Positions 36,357 to 44,715 of a stretch of DNA of 64,000 nt are shown one piece after another. Every line of letters begins with the position of its first letter. Position 1 is the first letter of the stretch. Under the pieces are notes generated by a model, which was not told where the DNA came from, ran no database searches, and saw nothing but the letters and a program-made list of their open reading frames with translations. Both the position numbers and the translations under genes were made by a program. Source of the DNA: Bosea sp. F3-2 (GTDB taxonomy: Bacteria; Pseudomonadota; Alphaproteobacteria; Rhizobiales; Beijerinckiaceae); contig NZ_CP042332.1 in the NCBI RefSeq assembly GCF_008253865.1, positions 124,001 to 188,000 of the forward strand, given 5' to 3'.

Positions 36357-36527
36357 CGTCGAGGCTTCGGCGGACTTGATCCGGGGCGAACGCATCCCAA
36401 AATCATGGCAGCCGCCGACAGCGACAGCGCGCTCGACGCGGCGATCAACCCAACCGGATCCATGTTGCTTCCAGGAGGATATGGCTATGGCAACGTTGGC
36501 AATCGCTCCCCAATCAGGGAGGGCTGC

Positions 36528-36824
36528 ATGATGACATCCGACGACTTCGAGAGGCCGGTCGTAATCCTGACCGGGCTCGGGCACCCGGCGGCGATCGCGT
36601 CTGCCATGGAGGCCTACATGTTTCTCGCTGATTGGCCGGTGAGCCGGCGTGATCCGGTCCACGGCTTTGCGTTGAAGGCCTGCCTGGCAGCGATCCGCGG
36701 CGACATCGAAGCGGATACAGCGCGCGGCCTGTTCGCGTCATGGGCCGAAAAGCACGACCTTCTCGCGCCCGACGTCACTGCGTTCATGGGAAGCCGAAGG
36801 GAAGGCTCCCGGGGCCGTGCCTGA
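36528..36824 (+). CDS. DUF982 domain protein
   Basis: A 98-residue (or 97, from the second ATG at 36531) protein of the DUF982 family, common on rhizobial plasmids. Typical elements are RPVVILTGLGHPAAIASAME, then AYMFLADWPVSRRDPVH and the C-terminal ACLAAIRGDIEADTARGLF. The start is fixed by AGGGAGG upstream; the longer frame from 36405 has no coding character before it. Function is unknown. It is followed by a terminator-like hairpin. Confidence 0.8.
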   Translation: MMTSDDFERPVVILTGLGHPAAIASAMEAYMFLADWPVSRRDPVHGFALKACLAAIRGDIEADTARGLFASWAEKHDLLAPDVTAFMGSRREGSRGRA

Positions 36825-36831
36825 GGACCAG

Positions 36832-36863
36832 ATGCCCCCGGCTGCTTGGCGGCCCGGGGGCAT
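36832..36863 (+). terminator. Hairpin after the DUF982 gene
   Basis: ATGCCCCCGG and CCGGGGGCAT, perfect 10-base arms around a 12-base loop, begin eight bases after the stop at 36824. No T-run follows. Confidence 0.55.
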
Positions 36864-36959
36864 TCGCCGAATCTGGACGCGACTTCGTGCTTCACTTCTG
36901 GGCAGCCAGATCGCGTTGCCCCCATCCAAGCGCCCCTACCAACGCTCCGATGCGATTGA

Positions 36960-37217
36960 GGATTGACACAATTTCTTAGAAAATGCCACGAAATTGATAG
37001 TGAAACGATCGATATCAAAATAAAAAATCGAATATCTGAAAATTGTCTTGAAATTATCATTGGCCTGAGATAGAAATATTTCTATCGAGATTGCTTGGAC
37101 GGCCGTTGTTATTTTCGCGCTTTGGCGCGGCTCTGATAATCCCCCCTTTCGAAATCGTTCTGAACTCGCCGTACATTTTGTCGGCGAGCGACAGGTGTAG
37201 CCAAAGGAGGGTTTTTC
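36960..37217 (+). promoter_or_regulatory. AT-rich leader/promoter region of the cold-shock gene
   Basis: The stretch 36864-37217 has no gene. Its second half, up to the cold-shock start, is much richer in A and T than the surroundings. Cold-shock genes usually have a long structured 5' untranslated region, so this may be promoter plus leader. No exact promoter can be named. AGGAGG lies just before the ATG at 37218. Confidence 0.4.
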
Positions 37218-37427
37218 ATGACCACCGGCACAGTGAAATGGTTCAATTCCACCAAGGGTTTCGGCTTCATTCAGCCTGATGACGGCAGCCAGGACGTGTT
37301 CGTACACATCTCCGCCGTCGAACGCGCTGGCATGCGCGACCTGCGGGAAGGCCAAAAGCTTGGATTTGAGGTCGCTCGCGACAACAAGTCAGGCAAGATG
37401 GCCGCGGAACAGCTCCAGACTGCGTGA
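37218..37427 (+). CDS. Cold-shock protein (CspA family)
   Basis: A 69-residue single-domain cold-shock protein that binds single-stranded RNA and DNA and melts RNA structure. Both RNA-binding motifs are intact: KWFNSTKGFGFIQPDD (RNP1, residues 7-22) and QDVFVHISAVERAG (RNP2, about 25-38). AGGAGGG precedes the start. An intrinsic terminator follows at 37486-37513, so the gene is transcribed alone. It may serve cold or general stress like other csp paralogues. Confidence 0.96.
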   Translation: MTTGTVKWFNSTKGFGFIQPDDGSQDVFVHISAVERAGMRDLREGQKLGFEVARDNKSGKMAAEQLQTA

Positions 37428-37485
37428 TTAGGCAATCGTCGCCGTTGACCACGGATGTACTGGCACCAGCGACTATAGCCACTCT

Positions 37486-37513
37486 AAAGGCCGGGCATTC
37501 GCTCGGCCTTTTT
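37486..37513 (+). terminator. Intrinsic terminator of the cold-shock gene
   Basis: AAAGGCCG and CGGCCTTT form an eight-base stem around a ten-base loop, followed by a run of T. This is a standard Rho-independent terminator 58 bases after the stop. Confidence 0.8.
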
Positions 37514-37526
37514 GCATTCCATCCAG

Positions 37527-37778
37527 ATGCGAACGGAAACCATTGTGATCGAACTTTCGAAGCAGCGCTTGGTCGCTGACAACCAGTTCTTGAAGATCCA
37601 AACCAGAGCGAGTTCCCACGCCAGGATTGTCTCCGAAACGGAGAGGCTAATCCAGCAGCGTGCAGACAACATGCTCAGGCAGCGCGGGCTGCGAATGGCC
37701 AAGGAGGCTTCCGATAGGCAGGCAGCGCGTGCGGCGCAGGTCAGCATGAAAGGACACCGACGGCCTGGCTCCAAATAG
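37527..37778 (+). CDS. Hypothetical basic helical protein
   Basis: An 83-residue protein with many Arg, Lys and Gln residues and an amphipathic helical middle (VSETERLIQQRADNMLRQRG), ending in a basic MKGHRRPGSK tail. It contains no recognised domain, and no clear ribosome-binding site is seen; it might start slightly upstream. The composition suggests nucleic-acid or ribosome contact, but this is speculation. The stretch 37779-38121 after it contains nothing recognisable. Confidence 0.45.
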   Translation: MRTETIVIELSKQRLVADNQFLKIQTRASSHARIVSETERLIQQRADNMLRQRGLRMAKEASDRQAARAAQVSMKGHRRPGSK

Positions 37779-38121
37779 CACCGGACGATCGCCGATCTGA
37801 AAAAACCAGCCGTCAATGGCCCGAATTGTTATGGCCAACGGGTCAGTATTGCGCGTCTTGACGGCTCCACGACAAATCATCAAAAGACATGGACAGAGCC
37901 TGCAATAACGTGCCGACAATTGCTTCGAGCGAGTGAAATAACTGCACGAAAAGGACGGCAAGCTCGAAGGGCTCCGGGCTCAAGTCCATAGCGCCGAACT
38001 GTTGCCGGCGGGGCGACAAGCGCGACCAGCAGCGCGACGGCGTGGCGGAAGACAGGTCAAGGCGGACGTCGACACCAGGTATAATCGCCGGACTTGGTGA
38101 CGGTCGCGGGTTAGCGCCCCT

Positions 38122-38358
38122 ATGCCCATCCGCTTGAGCCCGGTCTCCCAAGGGGACTGCGCCTTTTTGGATTTCATACGACGTCCTAGCAGCGGGCCAG
38201 TGCCGCCATGTACAGCAGTAATTTTGCCTGACGATTTGCCGATCCCGGATATCTGCCTGCGCTATCGCTGCTCCAAGTGCGGCGGCAAAAACCTCTCTTC
38301 GCGCGGCAGCATCAGGGAGCACTACGAGAAAGCTGAGGAGAGCCGGCGCAAGGCTTAA
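38122..38358 (+). CDS. Hypothetical protein with a zinc-ribbon-like CxxC
   Basis: A 78-residue frame whose C-terminal half, LPDDLPIPDICLRYRCSKCG, resembles the end of small rhizobial proteins that carry two CxxC pairs. Here only one pair (CSKC) is present, and the N-terminal half looks unrelated, so the gene may be a truncated or frameshifted family member. No ribosome-binding site is clear. Confidence 0.4.
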   Translation: MPIRLSPVSQGDCAFLDFIRRPSSGPVPPCTAVILPDDLPIPDICLRYRCSKCGGKNLSSRGSIREHYEKAEESRRKA

Positions 38359-38370
38359 TCGGCCGAGCCG

Positions 38371-39441
38371 TTAGCTAAGCTGATAGACAGCGGCTTCGTC
38401 AGCCTCTTCGCGAAGACCTTTGAAGGCGGCGTGCCGCAACTTGCCGTCGTCGGTCCAGGCGCGGAATTCGATCTCGGCGACGAGCGTAGGTGTCAGCCAA
38501 CGATACGACTTCGGCCTGCCCTTCATGTTCACGGCTGGCTTGAAAATGATGAGCTGATCCATCTGCTCTCGCAGCGCCGTTGCGCTTGCATGTGTGAAGC
38601 CAGTCCCGACGCCGCCGACATAAACCAGGTGGTCCCCCTGACGAGCTGCAAGAAGCAGCCTGCCAACTCCGCCAAGCGCTACGGTCGAAGGGTCATAGCC
38701 AATGATGACGAAGCTCTCGGACTGGACGCATTTGATCTTGAGCCATTCGCCACCGCGGCCGGATCGGTAGGGAGCAGACCGGCGCTTCGCGATGATCCCT
38801 TCAAGGTCCATCTCACAGGCAAGTCTCAGGAAGGCCGCGCCGTCCGCGTTGATGTCCTCGCTCATGTGGATCGAGCCGTGCGGCGCGATGCCCAGGGTGT
38901 CATCAAGGATAGCGCGCCGCTCACCGCAGCCAAGCGCCCGGAGATCGTGGCCATTCAGGTAGAGAAGGTCGAACGCGTAGAAGATCGCCTCAGATGCGAA
39001 GCGCTTCCCTCCCCGGCCGCCGAGAGCCTTTTGCAGAGCCCCGAAGTCCGAAGCGCCGCGCTCGTCGAGAACCACCGCCTCACCATCGACGATCGCGCTA
39101 TCGACACCAAGCTCCAGGGCATCATGAGCAATGGTTGGGAAGCGGCTTGTCCAATCATGCCCGCCGCGGGTGACGATGCGGACCTTGCGGCGTGGCCCGA
39201 TATGAACGGCGAGACGATAGCCATCCCACTTCACTTCGAAGGCCCAATCGTCGCCGCTCGGCGGCTTGCTCGCCAGACGCGCCAGGCACGGCTCCACGCG
39301 ATCAGGCATTGGATCGGTAAAGAGGTCGAAGACGGCCTTCTGTCGCCGGGTGAGCGGTCCCTTTGGCGTATCCCCGCTCAGCCCGGCCCCCAGAACGCGC
39401 TGCGCACACATGGACGCAACTCCGCAACGAACGAGTCGCAA
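38371..39441 (-). CDS. ATP-dependent DNA ligase (LigD/LigC-type ligase domain only)
   Basis: A protein of up to 356 residues that seals DNA nicks, the ligase of bacterial non-homologous end joining. The adenylated Lys is in EVKWDGYRLAVHI (about residue 70), followed by IVDGEAVVLDERG, FYAFDLLYLNG, the motif EGIIAKRRSAPYRSGRGGEW and the OB-fold part (VGRLLLAARQGDHLVYVGGV). The nuclease (PE) and polymerase domains of full LigD are absent. The start is uncertain (39441, 39411 or 39309). A Ku gene lies 1.7 kb away on the same strand, which strongly suggests an end-joining pair. Confidence 0.9.
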   Translation of the reverse strand: MRLVRCGVASMCAQRVLGAGLSGDTPKGPLTRRQKAVFDLFTDPMPDRVEPCLARLASKPPSGDDWAFEVKWDGYRLAVHIGPRRKVRIVTRGGHDWTSRFPTIAHDALELGVDSAIVDGEAVVLDERGASDFGALQKALGGRGGKRFASEAIFYAFDLLYLNGHDLRALGCGERRAILDDTLGIAPHGSIHMSEDINADGAAFLRLACEMDLEGIIAKRRSAPYRSGRGGEWLKIKCVQSESFVIIGYDPSTVALGGVGRLLLAARQGDHLVYVGGVGTGFTHASATALREQMDQLIIFKPAVNMKGRPKSYRWLTPTLVAEIEFRAWTDDGKLRHAAFKGLREEADEAAVYQLS

Positions 39442-39506
39442 ACGGTCGGCGGGTCGATTAGTTCCTCATGATGAGGAGCCCGCCGGCAATCGTCGGCGGG
39501 CATGGC

Positions 39507-39737
39507 TCAGCTGAGCACCGATGGTTCGTGATGATCGTAATGAAGCAGGACGTTATGCTTCAGATCCTCCTCGTCGAGCGCCAGGGGCGCAAAGCCGGCG
39601 ACGAGATAGGCGATTCTGGTCCGTTCCCTTTCATGCTCCGGCTCGGGAATGGACGTCTTGACCTCGTTCCAGACGGCCTCCAGTGCGGCATGGGCCCGAG
39701 CGAGATCGGCAGGATCACTCAAAGATGAAAACGGCAT
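39507..39737 (-). CDS. Small hypothetical protein, paralogue of 33543-33758
   Basis: A 76-residue acidic helical protein: MPFSSLSDPADLARAHAALE, then RIAYLVAGFAPLALDEEDL, and a His-rich tail (HYDHHEP). Its pattern matches the protein next to groEL over nearly the whole length. It lies just upstream of the ligase gene on the same strand. The function is unknown; co-occurrence with chaperones and with end-joining genes is notable. Confidence 0.7.
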   Translation of the reverse strand: MPFSSLSDPADLARAHAALEAVWNEVKTSIPEPEHERERTRIAYLVAGFAPLALDEEDLKHNVLLHYDHHEPSVLS

Positions 39738-39877
39738 GGCTCCTTTCCCCTAGAAGTGGACCGCGGGGAAAAATTTAGGATCAAAGAAACGGTGCGCAAG
39801 AGCCTCGACAAGGTGTCGGAACCGCGCCTCGATCGGCCCGTTGAATCCCTCATCACTGCGTTGCGTTGAGGTGTGAA

Positions 39878-40123
39878 ATGGTTGCGTTGCGAAAGCCTGC
39901 AGGGCCGTCCGCGCGCCGGCCGATGCCACCTAAGCGCGAGCTTTATCGGGAGCGCTGCCAAGATGAGTATGGCAACCACTATATCGTCATTGTCTGGCGC
40001 GAGTGGCCCGGCCTCCCAACAACATCCTACACGCTCAAGGACGGGACGCCGGTTCACTATGAGGATGAGTGCTACTTCACGATCGCCCCAACCGGAAAAC
40101 GTCTAACCCGATGCGACGTCTGA
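39878..40123 (+). CDS. Hypothetical protein
   Basis: An 81-residue protein from ATG 39878 (MVALRKPAGPSARRPMPPKR), with a basic, proline-rich start and a compact end (YIVIVWREWPGLPTTSYTLK, then VHYEDECYFTIAPTGKRL). The second half looks like a small beta-sheet domain. No family is recognised. It is the first of two short plus-strand genes placed 16 bp apart. Confidence 0.5.
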   Translation: MVALRKPAGPSARRPMPPKRELYRERCQDEYGNHYIVIVWREWPGLPTTSYTLKDGTPVHYEDECYFTIAPTGKRLTRCDV

Positions 40124-40139
40124 AGCGGCGGGCCAGACA

Positions 40140-40355
40140 ATGCCTCCAGCGCATAGCAAGAACCCCAGGATCGATGTCGTCGACATCAAGCAGATGGTGG
40201 TGGCAGGAGAACCGGGCGGCCCGGCTGTTCTGACGTGCCGCGGGGTCGGCGGCAGGCTGATCGACCTTCACCTATCGCCCGAAGCGATGACGAAGCTCGA
40301 AGCTTTCCTCGCCCGAGCGAATCTGGAACAGGCGAAGCTCCACCAGATGCACTGA
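40140..40355 (+). CDS. Hypothetical protein
   Basis: A 71-residue protein with a beta-rich middle (IDVVDIKQMVVAG, AVLTCRGVGGRLIDLHLS) and a C-terminal helix (EAMTKLEAFLARANLEQAK). No known domain is recognised. It probably shares a transcript with the preceding small gene (16 bp apart). The 270 bases after it (40356-40625) hold no gene. Confidence 0.5.
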   Translation: MPPAHSKNPRIDVVDIKQMVVAGEPGGPAVLTCRGVGGRLIDLHLSPEAMTKLEAFLARANLEQAKLHQMH

Positions 40356-40625
40356 CCGACGCAACCGCGCTGTTTTGGCTTGGAATGATCTTGGCAGTAT
40401 CTCTCGGCGCAGTGGTGCCACGAGCCAGCCTAGGCAGGCCAGCTCGGTATCAGTGTGGCCGCGCGCATGAGCAGTCTGATCCCGCCGAATATCAGATGGC
40501 CGAGAAGCGGGCCGATTTGACTCGCTGAGCTATCGGGCGCCTACTTAACCACCAGCCGACTACCCGCCCGTTTGGGCGGTTAGCATCATCAGTTCCCGCG
40601 TCGCACGCGGACGATCGGCGATCCA

Positions 40626-40925
40626 GTGAAACCGACAGTCGAGGCGTACACGGTCGCTTTGCCGTGGTACGAGCCGGAGGATTTCCGGCTGCTCTGGGAA
40701 CTCGCCCATGATCGAAACGAGATGCCTTCCTGCTATGAGGCTTGGCATCGCAACGCTGTTGCGGTCATGAACGCTTGGCTCGCAAGAGGGCGAGCGCTCG
40801 AAATTGTCACCATTCGGCCCGCCGAGTTCCTCGGATGGCTCGCCCAAACGGGACTCCCCAATACTGCCGAAACACGCCGCCGCTTTGTCGAGCAGCGCGC
40901 GTGCTCTTGCCTCGATGTGGCCTAA
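40626..40925 (+). CDS. Hypothetical protein
   Basis: A 99-residue protein rich in Trp and Glu (LPWYEPEDFRLLWELAHDR, EAWHRNAVAVMNAWLARGR). The middle part looks helical, and two conserved-looking Cys residues lie near the end (ACSCLDVA). No family is recognised. A similar composition is found in small plasmid proteins of the same order, but no function can be given. Confidence 0.5.
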   Translation: MKPTVEAYTVALPWYEPEDFRLLWELAHDRNEMPSCYEAWHRNAVAVMNAWLARGRALEIVTIRPAEFLGWLAQTGLPNTAETRRRFVEQRACSCLDVA

Positions 40926-40940
40926 CAGCCTCAGAGAGCC

Positions 40941-41138
40941 CTAGCGCTCCGCAGTGTCTTGGACCGCGACGATTTCCCTGGCGAGCTGCTGGAGTCGGTA
41001 CGACGCAGCCGCCAGCGCCTCGGCGTCGACGGTGGTCACACCGACTGTGGCGGGCCCAAGCGCCACGACAGCCCGGGCCGACACTTCCTGAGCCTCGGCG
41101 AAGAGGCCGCGCAAAACTTTCAACAATTTTGGGCTCAT
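40941..41138 (-). CDS. Hypothetical helical protein downstream of Ku
   Basis: A 65-residue protein (MSPKLLKVLRGLFAEAQEVS at the start) with an Ala- and Leu-rich amphipathic helix pattern to the end. It lies 43 bp after the Ku stop on the same strand and may be co-transcribed with it. No motif is recognised, so the function is unknown. Confidence 0.5.
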   Translation of the reverse strand: MSPKLLKVLRGLFAEAQEVSARAVVALGPATVGVTTVDAEALAAASYRLQQLAREIVAVQDTAER

Positions 41139-41181
41139 CCTGGCGGCCAGCCTCCTATTACCGCTTTGAGCATGGCTGCAG

Positions 41182-42006
41182 CTATGCCGCCTTCTTGGTG
41201 GCGCGCCGTTTCGGCGGTGGTGGCCTGCCGCCCTGCTTCGCGCTGGCGCGCAGAGCCTCCATGAGGTTGCCGACCTTCGGCGGCTCAACCTTCTTCGGCG
41301 CCGTGATCGTCTTGCCCGCGAGCTTTGCCTTTACCAGCTCAGCCACCGCAGCTTCGTACCGGTCGTCGAATGTGGCCGGATCAAACTCGCCGCGCTTGCT
41401 GTCGATGATGTGCTTGGCGAGGTCGATCATCTCCTTCTGGATCTTCAGCTTGGGGATGTCTTCGAAGGCGTCTGACGCCGATCGCACCTCGTAGTCGAAG
41501 TTCAGTGTGTGGGCGACGAGGCCCCGCCCCTGCGCGCGGATCATCAGTCCGCGATAGCGCCGGAACAGCACGGCATGGGCCAGGGCGCCGACGTTGCTGG
41601 CGCGCAGCGCTTCACGAATCACCGCGAACGCCGCGGCAGCGCTCACACCGACCGGGGCGAGATAGTAGGGCTTGTCGAAGTAAAGCGTGTCGATCTCAGC
41701 GCAAGGGATGAAGGCGGCCACGGCCAGGATCTTGTTGCTTTCGGGGATGGCCTGCGCGATCTCGTCGGGTTCAACCTCGACGTATTGGTCCTTGTCGATT
41801 TCGAAGCCCTTGATCTGGTGTTCGCGGTCGACCGGCTCGTCCGTGACAGGATCGACGAACTCGCGTCGCAGGCGGTGCCCGGTGTCGCGATTGATCATAT
41901 GGAATGACACCCGCTCGGATGTGCTCGCACCCGTGTAGAGCGCCACCGGACAACTGATCTCGCCGAATCTCAGATTGCCCTTCCAGTTCGCCCGCGCCGC
42001 AACCAT
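41182..42006 (-). CDS. ku: Ku protein (bacterial non-homologous end joining)
   Basis: A 274-residue DNA-end binding protein that forms a ring around broken ends and recruits ligase D. Ku family marks: WKGNLRFGEISCPVALYTG (residues about 8-26), HRLRREFVDPVTDEPVDREH, GFEIDKDQYVEVEPDEI, IDTLYFDKPYYLAPVG and RAQGRGLVAHTLNFDYEVR. The C-terminus is a basic tail (PPPPKRRATKKAA) as in many soil-bacterial Ku proteins. The start at 42006 was chosen because the family begins at MVAARANWKG; the longer frame adds nothing conserved. It pairs with the ATP-dependent ligase at 38371-39441. Confidence 0.95.
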   Translation of the reverse strand: MVAARANWKGNLRFGEISCPVALYTGASTSERVSFHMINRDTGHRLRREFVDPVTDEPVDREHQIKGFEIDKDQYVEVEPDEIAQAIPESNKILAVAAFIPCAEIDTLYFDKPYYLAPVGVSAAAAFAVIREALRASNVGALAHAVLFRRYRGLMIRAQGRGLVAHTLNFDYEVRSASDAFEDIPKLKIQKEMIDLAKHIIDSKRGEFDPATFDDRYEAAVAELVKAKLAGKTITAPKKVEPPKVGNLMEALRASAKQGGRPPPPKRRATKKAA

Positions 42007-42107
42007 GGCACTCAACTCCGGACGCAACACCACCGGATTCAATGCTGAGCTGGTCGGCATGTTCCGAGGCGGTTTCGAACCGCGTGCGAATCTGGCATCC
42101 GCCGCGC

Positions 42108-42362
42108 ATGCCCTACCCGCCCGCCAAACCTCCCATGAAGTTCTCGATCCTCGCCGGCCGCGAGGTTTCGACCTGGTCGGAGGAGTGGAAGCACGAGTGC
42201 GAGATCCGCTATCTCGCCGGCATGAAGCTCGGCGAGCGCAACGAAGCCCTCGACGGCGTGAAGGATGGCCTGAGGGGGATCAAGAGCATTCGCGAAGATG
42301 CCGCCGCAGCACACCTGCGCGCCGAGATCGACCGCTATGCGGCGCTTACGGCGAAGGGCTAA
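42108..42362 (+). CDS. Hypothetical protein
   Basis: An 84-residue protein divergent from ku. The region MKFSILAGREVSTWSEEWKH and EIRYLAGMKLGERNEALDG is charged and helical; the rest (DAAAAHLRAEIDRYAALTAK) continues that pattern. A shorter start at 42135 is possible. Related short proteins occur in phage-like and plasmid regions; no function is known. No ribosome-binding site is clear. Confidence 0.5.
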   Translation: MPYPPAKPPMKFSILAGREVSTWSEEWKHECEIRYLAGMKLGERNEALDGVKDGLRGIKSIREDAAAAHLRAEIDRYAALTAKG

Positions 42363-42425
42363 ACGATCACCGAGACGGCGCGTGCCAGGGCCGCATCTAG
42401 GGCCAGGATGGATTGGATAGGGATC

Positions 42426-42656
42426 TCAATAGACGATCAGTTCAACCGCGATCCACGCGATCACAGCCAACGCGAGCCCCGCAATCAGCACAATCAAAAC
42501 CGGCCATCCCAGGAAACCCTGCCGCGCCTCGACGGGTGTTTCCACCGCCGGATCGGCATTGCTGTGGTCGTCGGCTCGTAGCGGCGGCAGCGGGTCACCG
42601 CCGCGCAACTTCTCCAAATCCTGTTCGGGCACTTTGGGTCGAGTATCGACCGTCAT
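42426..42656 (-). CDS. Small single-pass membrane protein
   Basis: A 76-residue protein. A polar, acidic N-terminal part (about residues 1-47) is followed by one hydrophobic helix, FLGWPVLIVLIAGLALAVIA, and a short end. AGGGAG lies nine bases before the ATG at 42656, which supports this start over a longer frame. It probably sits in the inner membrane with the N-terminus in the cytoplasm. No family is recognised. Confidence 0.6.
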   Translation of the reverse strand: MTVDTRPKVPEQDLEKLRGGDPLPPLRADDHSNADPAVETPVEARQGFLGWPVLIVLIAGLALAVIAWIAVELIVY

Positions 42657-42888
42657 GACCGTCTCCCTTGGTACTCTGCAGGCCTTTCGGCCATTCACCG
42701 CAAAGGAAACTCCTGTCGGCCTGCGGTGTTCCTGGCTCCCGCCCAAACGCCCCATGGGAGGGGAAAGGCAACAGCTCGGCACCACGCCGCATCCAAGGCG
42801 CCCCAAGAGCCTGACCCGAAATGGTGAACGACTCTTGTTCAGTAGCGGGCTAGATTGTTGTCGAGCGATCGACGCGGAACTTCCGCAA

Positions 42889-43137
42889 ATGTCAAAGCCC
42901 GAAGGCCCAATCGCAATGGCGCAGCGGCACGTTCGCGAAGGCGAGGCGCACGTGCAGAAGCTGCGCGACCAGGTCGATAGCTTGATGAGCCGAAGCGAGG
43001 ATGCTTCCGGTGCGAAAGGGCTGTTGCGCCTTGGCGAGGACGCACTCGCGATGCATCAAACGCTTCTCGTTGAGATGCTTGAACAGCAGGCGGCTGGGCT
43101 GCGCGACGAGGATGGGAACTGGCTCTCGCTCCGGTGA
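42889..43137 (+). CDS. Hypothetical coiled-coil protein
   Basis: An 82-residue protein (MSKPEGPIAMAQRHVREGEA at the start) that is mostly helical with heptad-like spacing (HVQKLRDQVDSLMSR, LAMHQTLLVEMLEQQAAGLR). Another ATG lies at codon 10. The hairpin at 43149-43178 right after the stop supports a real transcription unit. No known function. Confidence 0.5.
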   Translation: MSKPEGPIAMAQRHVREGEAHVQKLRDQVDSLMSRSEDASGAKGLLRLGEDALAMHQTLLVEMLEQQAAGLRDEDGNWLSLR

Positions 43138-43148
43138 GCAAACGAAAA

Positions 43149-43178
43149 TGGCCCCGCCAGCCGAAGCCAGCGGGGCCA
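43149..43178 (+). terminator. Hairpin after the coiled-coil protein gene
   Basis: TGGCCCCGC and GCGGGGCCA form a nine-base perfect stem with a 12-base loop, 12 bases after the stop at 43137. No T-run is present. Confidence 0.55.
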
Positions 43179-43353
43179 ACTCAGGTGATTACGGGGGAGC
43201 AATCACCGCCGCTATCCGGGGATGGCAACCGACGCCGCGGAAGGATTTCCTCGGCGCTTGAGAGCGGCACGAGCGGAACTTCGACGCTAAGGTTTAGGTT
43301 CCGGAGCGGGTTGTGTCGGGATGACGCACCAACGAAAAATGCCACTACGAGAT

Positions 43354-43548
43354 CTAGCGAACCCGATGCTCACAGCCAGCGAGATAGCGACAGATGCTGA
43401 TCTCTAGCTCGGCCCGCTCCCGTCCTCTTGGAGAATCCTCCGCTGCGATCTCGATGCATCGCAAGCGCTCAAGAGCATCGCGAAATTGTTCGGGCGTTTC
43501 GATTTGTTCCAATACTGGGAATGTGCGGCTTTTGGTTCGGTTCTGCAT
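43354..43548 (-). CDS. Hypothetical small protein
   Basis: A 64-residue protein starting MQNRTKSRTFPVLEQIETPE and continuing with FRDALERLRCIEIAAEDSPR and a Cys-containing end (ISICRYLAGCEHRVR). GGAGG six bases before ATG 43548 fixes the start. It is helical and charged, with no known domain. A strong inverted repeat (43603-43637) lies just upstream and could be part of its regulation or a transcription end for the other strand. Confidence 0.55.
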   Translation of the reverse strand: MQNRTKSRTFPVLEQIETPEQFRDALERLRCIEIAAEDSPRGRERAELEISICRYLAGCEHRVR

Positions 43549-43602
43549 AGCCATCCTCCAACGACCATACGGCATTTGGGAGGCAGGCAAGCTTGCGACG
43601 AA

Positions 43603-43637
43603 GGGAACCGCGTCGGCGGGGGACCAACGCGGTTCCC
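43603..43637. repeat. 11-bp inverted repeat
   Basis: GGGAACCGCGT and ACGCGGTTCCC form perfect 11-base arms around a 13-base loop, 55 bp upstream of the small gene start at 43548. It could be a bidirectional terminator or an operator. Confidence 0.45.
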
Positions 43638-43893
43638 CTCTCTGGTGATTGCGAAGTTCAACCAATCACCGCCGCTCTGCGACGATGGCTCAGTGTCATC
43701 GGCTCGAACGCCGATCACATCGATGTCCTTGCCCAAAGCGCTACTCAAGCGCGCCAAGAAAGGGCGGAATCGGTCTGACAGCGGGCCGGAAATGTAGCTC
43801 GAGAATGCAGGGGGCTTTGTGCATTGCTGAGCCCCCTCCCCTCCCCTCCCTTTCACGCGCCATGCCGAACCGAGATCGAACCCAACGTCGTCG

Positions 43894-44337
43894 CTATATT
43901 TCGATGACGCAGTGCGGATCGAAACCGCGGTTTTCTCGGTCGCCGTGAAGATTAGGATAGCCCGCCTGGTTTGCGAAGACGCGCGTCCGTCCTAACCGAT
44001 AATCATGTGATCCATGATCGTGACCATGGATCCAGAGCTCTGGCTGAAATTCTCCGATGACATTGCTGAGGTCAGAAGCAAAGGCGGGGGTCAGCGGGCT
44101 GCCGTGATACCGCGACGCGATCGAATTTGGGTGAGGTGCGTGGTGGGTGACGACTATCGTCGGGCCGTCGAATGCCTCCGCCAACTCCTTCCTAATGAAT
44201 GCCAGATCCAGCCGATGCTCGGCCGCGGCGTGCCACGGCATGAAGCGGCTGAAATGGCCGCTCGCCTCTTGGTACCTTATCAAGCGGTGGTCGTTCAGCG
44301 TTTCGCCCGCATAGACCATCGAGGGCCCAGATTGATC
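43894..44337 (-). pseudogene. Calcineurin-like metallophosphoesterase, C-terminal remnant
   Basis: The frame encodes the C-terminal half of a metallophosphoesterase: VVTHHAPHPNSIASRYHG (the second metal-binding His pair) and LWIHGHDHGSHDYRLGRTRV, ending NRGFDPHCVIEI. The N-terminal half, with the DxH and GNHE motifs, is missing. At about 44338 it joins, out of frame, the N-terminal fragment of a HAD-family hydrolase, so it is a chimeric relic. Confidence 0.75.
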
Positions 44338-44581
44338 TCATATTCGGCCGCAACTTTACCGAAGCACACTCTGCTTCAACTTCAGCCTGCCAACGCAAAA
44401 CTTCATCTTCCGATAGAGGAATATCTAGCTGTTTTGCTAAATTTTTGATGCCGATGGGCCGTGTCATCGCCCATAAAGCTACCTGATGGTAGTCCGATAC
44501 AATTCTAAACGGATGGCGTCGATCGGTTATCTCGACAACAGTGCCGAATGCGTCGAAGCAGACTGCGCGGATGGTGGTCAC
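44338..44581 (-). pseudogene. HAD-family hydrolase, N-terminal remnant
   Basis: From ATG 44581 the frame reads MTTIRAVCFDAFGTVVEITD, the nucleophile motif DAFGT of HAD phosphatases (variant of DxDGT), then the start of a helical cap up to about SVKLRPNM. At about 44338 the gene is fused to metallophosphoesterase sequence in another frame and the catalytic core is lost. Confidence 0.7.
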
Positions 44582-44715
44582 GTGTTCACCCCAGATGAGT
44601 TCTTTGTCTGTGTATTGTCGGAAACCTTCATCCGCTGCGTCCGCGGGACGTTGGCTGACGACCCCCGCGCTTAGATGTCAGCGGACGTGCAATTGGCTTT
44701 CGGAGACATTCCTCA

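Noticed and set aside
36614..37060. Minus-strand open frame opposite DUF982 and into the AT-rich leader.
   Set aside because: It is the shadow of the DUF982 gene on one side and low-complexity AT-rich sequence on the other.
37843..38322. A 159-codon minus-strand open frame.
   Set aside because: It has no ribosome-binding site, no domain, and composition like a chance frame in GC-rich DNA; it overlaps a more plausible plus-strand gene end.
40510..40545. The reverse strand reads GGCGCCCGATAGCTCAGC, like the 5' end of a tRNA.
   Set aside because: The following bases do not form a D-arm, anticodon arm or a TTCGA loop in the right places, so it is not a tRNA.
43809..43837. AGGGGGCT/AGCCCCCT hairpin.
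   Set aside because: A short eight-base stem in a C-rich stretch with no T-run and no clear gene to end; too weak to list.
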